Part shown: positions 46,801 to 57,570 of the stretch, one piece after another
Layout: every line of letters begins with the position of its first letter
Numbering within the stretch: the first letter of the stretch is position 1
DNA from: Myotis daubentonii
Lineage: Eukaryota > Chordata > Mammalia > Chiroptera > Vespertilionidae
Reading direction: 5' to 3'
Assembly (NCBI RefSeq): GCF_963259705.1
Contig: NC_081840.1
Span: 115,495,074 to 115,559,073 of the forward strand
DNA length: 64,000 nt
Position numbers and translations under genes: made by a program
The notes under the pieces: model-generated
What the model was told of the DNA's origin: nothing
The model's input: only the letters and a program-made list of their open reading frames with translations
The model's database searches: none

Positions 46801-46985
46801 ACATAGACCAATGGAACATAACAGGGAACCCAGAAATTCATCCAAGCCATTATGCTCAATTAATATTTGACAAAAGAGGCAAGAGCATACAATGGAGTTA
46901 AGACAGTCTCTTTAATAAATGGTGTTGGGAAAATTGGACAGATACATGCAACCCGCCCCCCCCCCCCCAAAAAAAAGACCACAAA
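43900..46985 (+). pseudogene. L1 ORF2 remnant (endonuclease + reverse transcriptase)
   Basis: L1 ORF2p pieces in order. 44139-44690 (183 codons) is most of the endonuclease domain: LINIYAPN, a changed catalytic block VLDFNIP where active copies read GDFN, and SDHNGI near the end with the conserved SDH. Between 45048 and 45263 a SPIN interrupts the frame. 45689-45958 holds reverse transcriptase sequence [14 protein letters not shown]...GFI and [14 protein letters not shown] (first catalytic Asp region); 45912-46172 holds [18 protein letters not shown]. The FADD box is disrupted (AD-NMI at about 46218). Multiple stops and frameshifts. Confidence 0.88.
45048..45263 (-). mobile_element. SPIN hAT, internally deleted, inside L1
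   Basis: SPIN terminal repeats CAGTGGTTCTCAACCTGTG / AGGTTGAGAACCACTG, opposite orientation to the 8.1-kb copy. 216 bp: compared with that 311-bp copy the AT-rich centre (95 bp) is missing, joined at CATC microhomology. The L1 sequence ..CTCTAGCC + AGACTCACC.. continues across; the right target copy has lost 3 bp. Confidence 0.93.
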
Positions 46986-48294
46986 CTTATACCATGCACA
47001 AAAATAAGCTCAAAAGAGATAAAAGACTTAAATGTAGGACGTGAAACCATAAAAAACTTAGAAGAAACCATAGCGGCAAAATCTTAGATGTCTCTTATAG
47101 CAATATGTTTACCAATACATCTCCTAGGACAATGGAAATGAAGTAGGAAATAAACAAATGGAGCTACATCAAAACAAAAAACTTCTGCACAGCAAAAGAA
47201 AACATCAACAAAATAACAAGAAAACCCACTACATGGGAGAACAAATTTGGCAATGTTACCTCTGATAAGGGGTTAATCTCCAAAATTTATAGGGAACTCA
47301 TACAACTTAACAAAGGAAGATAAGCAATTCAATTAAAAAATGGGCAAAGGACCTAAATAGACACTTCTCCAAAGTGGCCATACAGAAGGCTAAAAGGCAT
47401 ATGAATAAATGATCAAAGTCACTAATCATCTGAGAGATGCAAATCAAAACGACAGTGAGGTACCATCTCACACCTGTCAGAATGGCTATCATCAACAAAT
47501 CAACAAACGACAAGTGCTGGCAAGGATGTGGAGAAAAAGGAACCCTTTTACACGGCAGGTGGGAATGCAGACTGGTGCAGCCACTGTGGAAAACAGTATG
47601 GCGTTTCCTCAAAAAATTAAAAATGGAACTTCCATTTGACCCAGTAATCCCACTACTAAGAATATACCTTAAGAAAACAGAAACACCAATCAGAAAGGAT
47701 ATATGCACCTCTATGTTCATAGCAGCACAATTTACAATAGCTAAGATTTGGAAACAGCCTAAGTGCCCATCAGCAGATGAGTGGATTAAAAACCGTGGTG
47801 CATCTATACAATCGAATAGTAGGCAGCTATAAAAAAGGAAAGAATTCTTATCATTTGCAACAGCATGAATGGACCTGGAGAGCATTATACTAAGTGAAAT
47901 AATCCAGTCACAGAAAGATACATATGACATGATCTCACTCATATGTGGAATCTAATGAACAACATAAACTAATGAAAAAAAATAGATCCAGAAACATAGA
48001 AGCATTGAACAGATTGTCAAACCTCAGAGGGAAGGCAGGGGAGGGTGTCTGAGTGGGAAGAGATCAACCAAAGAACTTGTATGCATATATGCATAGCCCA
48101 TGGACACAGACAGGGTGGTGAAGGCCTGGGGTGGGGGACTTAGGGGTGGGCTGAGAGAGGTCAATGGGGGAAAAAGGGGACATCTGTAATACTTTCAACA
48201 ATAAAGATTTATTTTAAAAAGGCCTTGAAATTCACCTCCATGGCAATAAAAAACAAAAACAAACAAACCAAACAAAAAACATCCATATAGCTGT

Positions 48295-48412
48295 TTGCAG
48301 TTGTGTTACCTTAGACATGCCCCATAATTACTCTAGGCTTTAATTTGCTTATATTGGTATAAGGTAGAAATAATAATAACTGTTGTTACAATAATTAAAG
48401 AAGACAATGCAT
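48295..48412 (+). mobile_element. MIR SINE
   Basis: MIR core in order: TGTGTTACCTTAGACATGCC, TAGGCTTTAATTTGC, TAAGGTAGAAATAATAATAACTG. Confidence 0.7.
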
Positions 48413-48632
48413 GTTAAGGTGACCAAGACAGGGATTGGATCAGAGTTGGGGCTCAAAAGTTCACTTAAAAATATTTCTAATTTCTATGGCATTATTAGTC
48501 TTTATTGTGGCAATGGTCTTATTTATTTATTTTATCTTTTGGTTATCAGAGTCTCACACCACAGACAACACCTGGCATTATCTAGCTTTCTAAATTCTGG
48601 CAGTCTAATTGTTATAAAGTTACATATCACTG

Positions 48633-50580
48633 TTTAAAATTTTTTTAAAAATTAATTTTCAATTAAAGTTGACATACAATATTATATTACTTTCAGATGT
48701 ACAACATAGTGATATGACATTTATATACCTTACAAAGTCATCCCCCAGTAAGTCTAGAATCCATCTGACACCTATGTAGTTATTACAATATTATTGACTA
48801 TATTCCCTATGCTGTGCTTTTCATCCTCATGACTATTTCATAACTGCTAATTTGTACTTCTTAATCCCTTCACCTTTTTTTCAACAAACCTGACAACCAT
48901 CAGTCTGTTCTCTTTATGAGTTTGATTCTGTTTTGCTTGTTTATTTTGTTTTTTAGATTTCACATATAAGTGAAATCATATGGAATTTGTATTTCTTTGA
49001 TTTATTTCACTTAGCATAATACCCTTTAGGTTCATCCATGTTGTCACAAATAGTCAGATTTCATTATTTTTAATGGTTGAGTAATATTCCACTGAATATG
49101 TGTTTTACTTTCTTGCCATTCATTTTTCAATAGGCTCTTAGGTTGCTTCCAAATCTTGGTGATTGTAAATAATGCTGCAATGAACATGGGGGTGTTTGGA
49201 TCAGTATGTCAGGTTTCTTCAGATATATTCCCAGAAGTGGAATCGCTGTGTCATAAGGCAATTCCATTTTTAATTTTTTGAGGATCGTCCACACTGTTTT
49301 CCATAGGTACTGCACCAGTCTGCATTCCCACCAACAGTATCCGAGGGTTCCCTTTTCTCCACATCCTCAAGAACACTTGTTTGTTGATTTATTGATGATA
49401 GCCGTTCTGACAGGTGTGAGATGATACCTCATTGTGGTTTTAATTTTCATTCCTTTCATGATGTGGACATTGAGCACCTTTTCCTAGGTCTATTGGCTAT
49501 CTGTATGTCCTCCTTAGAGAAGTGTCTATTCAGGTCCTTTGCCCATTTTTAAATTGAATTTCTTTTTGTTGTTGAGTTGTAGAAGTTCTTTATAAATTTT
49601 GAATACTAACCCCTTATCAGATGTATCATTGGTGAATTGGCTAAATTTATACCTAGGTATTTCATTTTTTTTTCATTCAATTGTAAATGGGACCGTTTTT
49701 TAATTTCTCTTTCTGATAGTTTGTTATTGGTGTATAAAGATGCAACTAATTTCTGAATATTAATTATGTATTCTGATACTTTACTGAATTCATTTATTAG
49801 TTTTAATATTTTTTGGTAAAAACTTTAGGATTCTCTCTCTACAGTATCATGTCATCTACAAATAATGAGTTTTATTTTTCTTTCAGTTTGTATGTCCTTC
49901 GTTTTTTTTGTTTTGTTTTTGTTTGATTGCTATGACTAGTGGGGAAGGTGGATATCCTTGTCTTGTTTCTGATCTTAAAAAAAGCTTTCATTTCACTGTT
50001 GTTTTAATGTTTATTTCCCTGATAATTCATAGATTTAAGTGTCTAATCATATGCTTGGTATTCTTCTGGTTTTTCTTTGCCATAAGTTGCATTTTGTAAT
50101 CTGTTGCTGATTTTCCCTTGAGATTGCTGTCTTTTTGGGTTTGGGAGTTTCTCAGACGTTCTCTATATTTATGTAGAACTGGCAAGGCATATGAGAGTGC
50201 ATCAAACTAAAAAGTGTTTGTGCAGCAAAGGAAACCATTAACAAAATTAAACGATAGCTTACTGAACATGGGAGAATACTAGTATATTCACCAATGATAC
50301 CTACATAACAGGTTAATATTCAAAATATATAAGGAACTCAGACAACTTAACACCAAACAAACAAACAAACAAACAAACAAACCCATGTATCTTCTTCCAT
50401 TCTGTCAGTGCTATATTAGTTTTACCTTTTGTTGTTGAACTGAAAAGCTTACTTTTGATGAAGCCTGTTTAGTCAATGTTTTGCATTTTTGTTTGTGCTT
50501 TTGCAGTTTGTTTAAGAAGACCTTTCCCATCCTTAGGTCATGAAGTTATTACACATTTTCTTCTACTCACCTTTATAGCA
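48633..50580 (-). mobile_element. Old L1 LINE mosaic
   Basis: Antisense 3'UTR and ORF2 3' sequence (48633-49640: CAATTAAAGTTGACATACAAT, CATCCATGTTGTCACAAAT, GTATTCC, CTGACAGGTGTGAGATGATACC). Sequence then jumps near 49640 to more 5' ORF2 (to about 50165), a sense-oriented ORF2 piece follows at 50195-50360 (CATCAAACTAAAAAG, AATATTCAAAATATATAAGGAACTC) and antisense L1-like sequence resumes at 50395-50580. An (AAAC)n run sits at 50353-50382. It is either a twin-primed, inverted copy or overlapping old copies. Confidence 0.7.
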
Positions 50581-50590
50581 TTTAGGTAAC

Positions 50591-50930
50591 TGTTAATGAA
50601 TAAATGTGTTTCCCCAAAATTTGTCTGTTGAAATCTAATTCCTAATTACCTATTTGGGAGGTAATAGGTCATGAGGCTAGAGCTCGGATTAACACACTTA
50701 TGAGAAGAGACAAGAGAGAGTTTGCATTCTCTCTCTCTGCTTTCTGCCATATGAGCCTATAACGAGAAGATGCCATGTGCAAACCAGGATGTGGGGCCTC
50801 ACCAGATACAGATCTGCTGGCATGTTGATTTTGGACTTCCAAGCTTCTAGAGCTGTGAGAAATAGTGTTTGTTGTTTAAGCCACCCAGTCTGTGGCATTC
50901 TGTTATAGCAGCTTGAGGTGACTAAGAAAA
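50591..50930 (+). mobile_element. MLT1-type LTR (ERVL-MaLR), solo
   Basis: About 340 bp from TGTTAATGAATAAATGTGTTTCCCC to GCAGCTTGAGGTGACTAAGA, with TTGGGAGGTAATAGGTCATGAGG, GCCATATGAGC, CCAGGATGTGGGGCCTCACC and TTGTTTAAGCCACCCAGTCTGTGGC in the usual MLT1 order. No internal sequence, so a solo LTR. Very old. Confidence 0.85.
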
Positions 50931-51002
50931 TAATTGATCCAGTTAGAATTTGTATGGGGCTTTGAATGTCGTATTGGCAGGGATCCAGTTTTACTTTCTT
51001 CC

Positions 51003-51240
51003 TTATATTTTTTGTATTTCTAGAACTTGATACACAGCAGTGTTCAGTAAAGTCTGTTGAATGAAGGAATTGAGGTTTCCTCAGAGTTTTGGAAAAGAGT
51101 GTATGTGAGTGTGTTAGTTATGCATGTGGTATGTGAGTGTCTTTGGTGTATGTATATATGGTGTGTGAGTGAATGTGTAATGTGTGTGTGTGTGGTAAAT
51201 GTGTGAGTATGTGATGTGTGCGAGGTGTGTGTACATAAAT
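51003..51240 (+). repeat. L2 3' terminus followed by degenerate TG-rich tract
   Basis: 51003-51065 ends like L2 (GATACACAGCAGTGTTCAGTAAAGTCTGTTGAATGAA). 51099-51240 is a decayed TG/GTA minisatellite-like tract. Confidence 0.6.
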
Positions 51241-52130
51241 ACTGTGAAGGATATTTCTCTTTATCTGAAGAGGAGCATTGCTAGAACTGGTGTGCAGAAT
51301 TTCTTCTCCCTGTCCAGTTCAAATGTTGACTTAGAGTGTGTATGTGAGAGGGTGGAGAGGAATGGGAGGATAGATTTAAGATTATACTGATCTATTCTTG
51401 TGCCAGTATCAGGCTGTTTTGATTACAGTGGCTTTGTAGTATAACTTGGTATCTGGTATTGTAATCCCTCCAACTCTGTTCTTTTTTCTCAAAATTGCTG
51501 TGGCTATCCGGGGTCTTTTTTGGTTCCATATAAATTTTTGGAATATTTGTTCTAGATCTGTAAAATAAGCCCTTGGTAATTTAATAGAGATTGCATTGAC
51601 TCTATAGATTGCTTTGGGTAGTAAGGACTTTTTAATGATGTTAATTCTACCAATCGCTGAACATGGTATATTCTTTCACTTGTTTATCTCTTCCTCTATC
51701 ACTTTTTTCAACGTCCTATAGTTTTCTGAATCTTTTACCTCCTTAGTTAAGTTTATTCCTAAGTATTTTAGGGCTTTTTGTTGTTGCTATGGTAAATTGA
51801 ATTGTTTGTTCAGTTTCTCTTTCTGAGAATTCATTATTGGTGTATAAAAATGACATCAATTTCTGGGTGTTAATTTTGTATCCTACTACATTGACAAATT
51901 CACCTATTAAATCTAGTAGTTTTTTGATGGAGTCTTTGGGTTTTCTATGTACAGTATCATGTAATCTGTGAATAATGAGAATTTTACTTCCTACTTTCCA
52001 ACTTAGATGCCTTTTATGTTTTCAGTCTGATCACTGTGGCTAGCACTTCCAGCACTATGTTCAATAAGTGTGGTGAAAGCAGACATCCCTGTTTTATTTC
52101 TGTTCTTTTTTTTTCTTTTTAATTTAAATT

Positions 52131-52354
52131 CTTTTTAAAAATATATTTTTATTGATTTCAGAGAGGAAGGGAGAGGGAGAGAGAGAGATAGAAACATCAA
52201 TAATGAGAGAGAATCATTGACTGGCTGTCTCTTGCACACCCCCTTATTGGGGATCGATCCCACAACCTGGGCATGTGCCCTTAAATGGAATCAAATCCAG
52301 GACCTTTCAGTCTGCAGGCCTATGCTCTATCCACTGAGAAAAACCAGCTAGGGC
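52131..52354 (-). mobile_element. VES SINE in L1 3' end
   Basis: Antisense copy flanked by a perfect 12-bp repeat TTAATTTAAATT (52119-52130 and 52355-52366), inserted next to the poly(A) of the inner L1. Confidence 0.95.
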
Positions 52355-52743
52355 TTAATTTAAATTTGTTATTGTTTAAAGTATTACATGAGTCTCCTTT
52401 TTACCCCATTGACTTCTCCTTGGCTGCTCCCACCTCACCCCCTTCCCAGCACATGCCCTCACCCTGTTCTATGTTCATTGGATATGCTCATGTGCATGCA
52501 TACACGTCCTTTGGTTATCTCTTACTCCTGTAGCCCCCTGCCCTCTGTCTTAGGTTGGACAGTCTGTTCCATGCTTCTATGTCTCTGGTTCAATTTTTGT
52601 TCATCAGTTGATGTTGTTCATTATATTCCACAAATGAGTGAGATCGTTTGATATTTATCTTTCTCTGACTGGCTTATTTTGCTTAGCATAATGCTCTCCA
52701 GGTCCATCCATGCTGTTGCAAATGTTAAGAATTCCTTCTTTTT

Positions 52744-55700
52744 TATAGCAGCCTAGTATTCCATTGTGTAGATGTACCACAGTTTTTTAATCCACTCATC
52801 TGCTGATGGGCACTTGGGCTGTTTCCAAATCTTAGATATTGTAAATTGTGCTGCTATGAACATAGGGGTGCACATATCCTTGCTGATTGGTATTTCTATT
52901 TCCTTGGGATATATTCCTAGAAGTGGGATTCCTGGGTCAAATGGAAGTTCCATTTTTTGAGGAAACGCCATACTGTTTTCCACAGTGGCTACACCAGTCT
53001 GCATTCCCACCTGCCGTGTAAAAGGGTTCCTTTTTCTCCACATCCTTGCCAGCACTTGTCGTTTGTTGATTTGTTGATGATAGCCATTCTGACAGGTGTG
53101 AGATGGTACCTCACTGTCGTTTTGATTTGCATCTCTCAGATGATTAGTGACTTTGATCATTTGTTCATATGCCTTTTAGCCTTCTGTATGGCCACTTTGG
53201 AGAAGTGTCTATTTAGGTCCTTTGCCCATTTTTTTTTTTTAAAATGGATTGCTTATCTTCCTTTTGTTAACTTGTATGAGTTCCCTATAAATTTTGAAGA
53301 TTAAACCCTTATCAGAGATAACATTGGCATATATGTTCTCCCACACAGTGGGCTTTCTTGTTATTTTGTTGATGGTTTCTTTTGCTGTGCAGAAGCTTTT
53401 TATTTTGATGTAGTCCCATTTGTCTATTTTCTCTTTAGTTTCCATTGTCCTAAGAGCTGTATTGGTAAAGATATTGCTATGACAACTGTCTGCTATTTTG
53501 CTGCCTGTGGGTTCTTCTAAGATTTTTATTGTTTCCTGCCTTATGTTTAAGTCCTTTTGCATTTTGAGTTTATTTTTGTGTATGATGTAAGTTGGTGGTC
53601 TAAGTTCATTTTTTTGCATGTGTCTGTCCAATTTTCCTAACACCATTTATCGTATACTCTTGCCTACTTTGTCAAATATTAATTGAGCATTATGGCTTGG
53701 GTCAATTTCTGGGTTCTCTGTTCAGTTCCATTGGTCTATACGTCTGTTCTTGTGCCAGAACTAGGCAGCTTTGAGAACAGTGGCTTTGTCATATAGCTTG
53801 ATATCTCGTATTGTGAGCCCTCCAATTTTGTTCTTCTTTCTCAAGATTTTTGCAGCTATTTGAGGCCTTTCTTTTATTCCAGATGAACTTTTGGAGAGTT
53901 TGTCCCAGCTCTGTGAAATATGCTGTTGGTATTTTAATGGGGATTGCATTGAATCTACAAATTGCTTTGTGTAGTATGAACATTTTAATGATGTTGATTA
54001 TACCAATCCATGAACATGGTATATTCTTCCATTTGTTGATGTTTTTCTCTATCTCTTTTTTCAATGTCCTGTAGTTTTCCGAGTACAGGTCTTTTACCTC
54101 CTTAGTTAAGTTTATTCCTACATATCTTATTATTTTGTTGCAATGGTAAATGGGATTGTTTGTTTAGTTTCTTTTTCTATGAGTTCATTATTGGTGTATA
54201 AAAATGCCATAGGTTTCTGGGTGTTAATTTTGTTTCCTGCTACATTGCCAAATTCATTTATTAAGTCTAGTAATTGTTTGATGTAGTCTTTAGGGTTTTC
54301 TATATATTATATCATGTCATCTGTGAAAAATAACAATTTTATTTTTTCTTTTCCAATTTGGATGCCTTTTATTTCTTCTTCTTGTCTGATAGCTATGACT
54401 AGCACTTCCAGTACTATGTCAAACAGGAGTGGTGAAAGTGGGCATCCCTGTCTTGTTCCTGCTCTTAGGGGAAATGGTTTTAGTTTTTGCCCTTTGAGTA
54501 TGATGTTAGCTGTAGTTTTCTCATATAAGGCTTTTATTATGTGGAGGTATGATCCCTCTATTTCCACTTTGTTGAGAGTTTTTATCAAGAAATTGTGTTG
54601 GATTTTATCAAATGCTCTTTCTGCATCAGGTAATATGATTATGTGACTTTTGTCTCTCAATTTGTTTATGTGATTTATCACATTTATTGATTTGTGGATA
54701 TTGTACCAGCCTTGCAGCTCTGGAATAAATCCCACTTGGTCATGGTGTATGATCTTTGTAATGTAATGCTGGATCCAATTTGCTAGAATTTTGTTGAGGA
54801 TTTTAGCATCTATGTTCATCAGGGATATTGGCCTGTAATTCTGTTTCTTTGTAGTGTCTTTATCTGGTTTTGGGATTAGGGCAATGCTGGCTTCATAGAA
54901 AGAGCTTGGAAGTGTGCCTTCCTCTTGAATTTTCTGGAATAGTTTGAGAAGGATAGGTTTTAGTTCTTCTTTGACTTTTTGGTAAAATTCACCTGTGAAG
55001 CTGTCTGACCCAGGGCTTTTGTTTGTTGGAAATTTTTTGATTACTGTTTCAATTTCGTCAGTAGTTATTGGCCTATTCAAGTTTTTTTATTCTTCCCGGT
55101 TGATTTTTGGAAGCTTGTATTTTTCTAAGAATATGTCCATTTCATTTAGGTTGTCCAATTTGTTGGAGTACAGTTGTTTGTAGTATCTTTCAACAATCTT
55201 TTGTATGTCTGTGGGTTTGGTTGTTACTTCACCTCTTTCATCTCTGATTTTATTTATTTGAGTCCTCTCTCTTTGCTTCTTGGTGAGCCTGGCTAGAGGT
55301 TCATCAATCTTGTTTATCCTTTCAAATAACCAGCTCTTGTTTTATTGATCTTTTGTATTGTTTTTTGGTCTCTATGTCGTTTATTTCCACTCTGATCTTT
55401 ATTATTTCCTTCTTTCTACTTACTCTGGGCTTTTCTTGTCGCTCTCTTTCTAATTCTTTAAGTTGCAGAGTTAGATAATTTATTACCATTTTTTCTTGGT
55501 TTTTTTTTTGAGGTAAGCCTGTAGAGCTATGAACTTCCCTCTCAGGACTGCTTTCTCTGTGCCCCATAGATTTTGGATTGTTGTGTTTTCATTGTCATTT
55601 GTTTCCAGGATGTTTTAAATTTCTTCTTTGATCTCTTTTGTAACCCAATCATTGTTTAATATGATGCTATTCAGCTTCCAAGTGTTTTAGTTTTTTCATT

Positions 55701-56362
55701 GTTTTTATTGTAGTTTATTTTTAATATTATGCCATTGTGATCTGATAAGATACTTGATATTATTTCTATTTTCTTGATTTTGAGGAGATTTTGCATGTGT
55801 TCTAATATGTAGTCTATCTTTGAAAATGTCCCATGTGCACTTGGGAAGAATGTATATTCTGTAGCTTGTGGTGAAATGTTCTGAAGATGTCAATTAAGTC
55901 CATCTGACCTAGTGAGTCATTTAGAATTGCTGTTTCTTTGCTGGTTTTTTGTCTAGAGGATTTATCCACTGGTTTCAATGGGGTATTAAAGTTCTCTCTA
56001 TGATTGTATTGCTGTCGATCTCTCTTGATATCTTCCAGTTTTGTTAATGTATTTGCGTGCCCCTGAATTGGGTGCATATATATTTACCAGAATTATATCC
56101 TCTAATTGAATTTCTACCTTAGTATTATGAAGTGGCCTTTCTTACCTCTTGTTATGGTTTTCACATTGAAGTCTCTTTTGTCAGATATAAGTATTGCTAC
56201 CCTAGCTTTTTTCTCATTTCCATTTGCCTCAAAAATTTTTTTCCATCTCTTCACTTTCAGTCTGTGTAAGTCCTTTATTCTGAGGTGGTTCTCTTGCAGA
56301 CAGCAGATATATAGGTCATGTTTTCTTATCCATTCAGATACTCTGTCTTTTGATTGGAGCAT
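52744..56362 (-). pseudogene. L1 ORF2 remnant of the inner L1
   Basis: Reads from about 56362 leftwards. 56114-56362: start of the endonuclease (SEWIRKHDLYICCLQENHLR, where active copies have QETH, so the catalytic Glu context is changed). 55322-55567: central region. 54307-55080 (257 codons): reverse transcriptase fingers and palm with [77 protein letters not shown] and FFTDDM, where the usual FADD is FTDD. 53239-53646 and 52753-53160: C-terminal pieces including the WRKRNPF zinc-knuckle-adjacent region. Several frameshifts separate these, so it is not functional. Confidence 0.9.
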
Positions 56363-56414
56363 TTAATACATTTATGTTTAAGGTTATTATTGCTACATTT
56401 GTAGCTATTTTTAA

Positions 56415-56615
56415 AAGTATATTTTTATTTATTTCAGAGAGGGAGAGAGAGAGAAAAACATTAATGGTGAGAGACAATTATTGATTGGCTGTCTCCTGCA
56501 CCCCACCCCACTGGGTATTGAGCCCACAACCTGGTCATATGCCCTGACCAGCAATCAAACAGGGACCTCATGGTTCATAGGTCAATGCTCAACCACTGAG
56601 CTATGCCAGCAGGGC
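56415..56615 (-). mobile_element. VES SINE between L1 ORF1 and ORF2
   Basis: Antisense copy; flanks GTAGCTATTTTTAA (56401-56414) and GTAGCCATTTTAAT (56617-56630) are the diverged target duplication. Head complement ends CTATGCCAGCAGGGC. Confidence 0.93.
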
Positions 56616-56659
56616 TGTAGCCATTTTAATTCTTTATGCCTGTGTTCCCTCTTCCCTTT

Positions 56660-57570
56660 CTATTTATTCTTTTTACAGAATTCCCTTTAGCATTTCTTGC
56701 ATTGCTGGCTTGGTGGTAATTAACTCCCTTAGCACTTTTTTGTCTGTGAAGCTCCTGATTTCACCTTCAATTTTAAATGATATCCTTTCTGGGTATAGTA
56801 TTCTTGGATTCAGTCCCTTGCTTTGCATCACTTTGTATATTTCATTCCATTCCCTTCTGGCCTGATATGTTTCTGTTGACAAATCAGTTGATATTCTAAT
56901 GGGAAATCCCTTGTAGGTAACTTTCTATCTCTCTCTGGCAGCTTTTAAGATTCTTACTTTGTCGTTGATGTTTGCCAATTTCATTATGATATGCCTTGGT
57001 GTCGGTCTTTTGGGGTTCATCTTGTTTGGGACTCCATGTGCTTCTTGGACTTGTGTGGCTTTTTTCTTCCCCAAGTTAGGGAAGTTTTCTGTCATTATTT
57101 TCTTCAAACAGGTTTTTTATTCCTTGCTTCGCTTCCTCTCCTTCTGGCACCTCTATTATGTGGATGTTGTTTTGTTTCATGTTGTCCCAAAGCTCCCTTA
57201 GGCTTTCTTCCTGTTTTTTAAGTTTTCTTTCTCCAGTTGCTGCTGTGCTTGTGTAGTTTTTTCTACCTTGTCTTCTAACTCATTGATGTGGTCCTCAGCT
57301 TCTTCTAGTCTACTGTTGAAACTTTCCATTGTGTTCTTTATTGTGGCTATGTCATTATTCATTTCTACTTGATTTTTCTTCATTTTCTCTTGATTCTTTC
57401 ACAGGTTGTTGAATTTGTCTTCCATCTGTTTTAGTGTCCTTATAAACATTGCCCTGAATTCTTTCTCTGACAAATTTCTTGCCTCCATTTTGTTTTGATT
57501 CTTTTCTTTCGAATGGGGCTTGTTTCTTTTTCTCCCCATTTTTGCTTCTCCTTTGTGATTGTTTCTGCAT
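56660..57570 (-). pseudogene. L1 ORF1 remnant of the inner L1
   Basis: Minus-strand ORF1p from MQKQSQRRSKNGEKKKQ at 57570. Pieces in order: basic N-terminus (57355-57570), coiled coil (57198-57383: NDIATIKNTMESFNSRLEEAEDHINELEDKVEK), RNA-binding domain (56925-57107: MTENFPNLGKKKATQVQEAHGVPNK) and C-terminal domain (56673-56882: TYQARREWNEIYKVMQSK, PERISFKIEGEIRSFTDKKVLRE). Frameshifts separate them. ORF1p would coat L1 RNA; this copy cannot encode it whole. Confidence 0.9.

Larger units (their letters stand above)
42494..48216 (+). mobile_element. L1 LINE, near full length, decayed
   Basis: The direct repeat AAAAGGCCTTGA occurs at 42482-42493 and 48217-48228, bounding a 5.72-kb L1 with partial 5'UTR, ORF1, ORF2, 3'UTR and an AATAAAG-T/A-rich tail. 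A SPIN (45048-45263) was inserted later. A run of 14 C lies at 46955-46968 in the 3' region. Both ORFs are broken many times, so the copy is old and inactive. Confidence 0.88.

Noticed and set aside
47307..47942. 211-codon minus-strand frame
   Set aside because: It is the antisense shadow of the L1 3' region; the same antisense frame recurs at 52.9-53.3 kb because both are L1.
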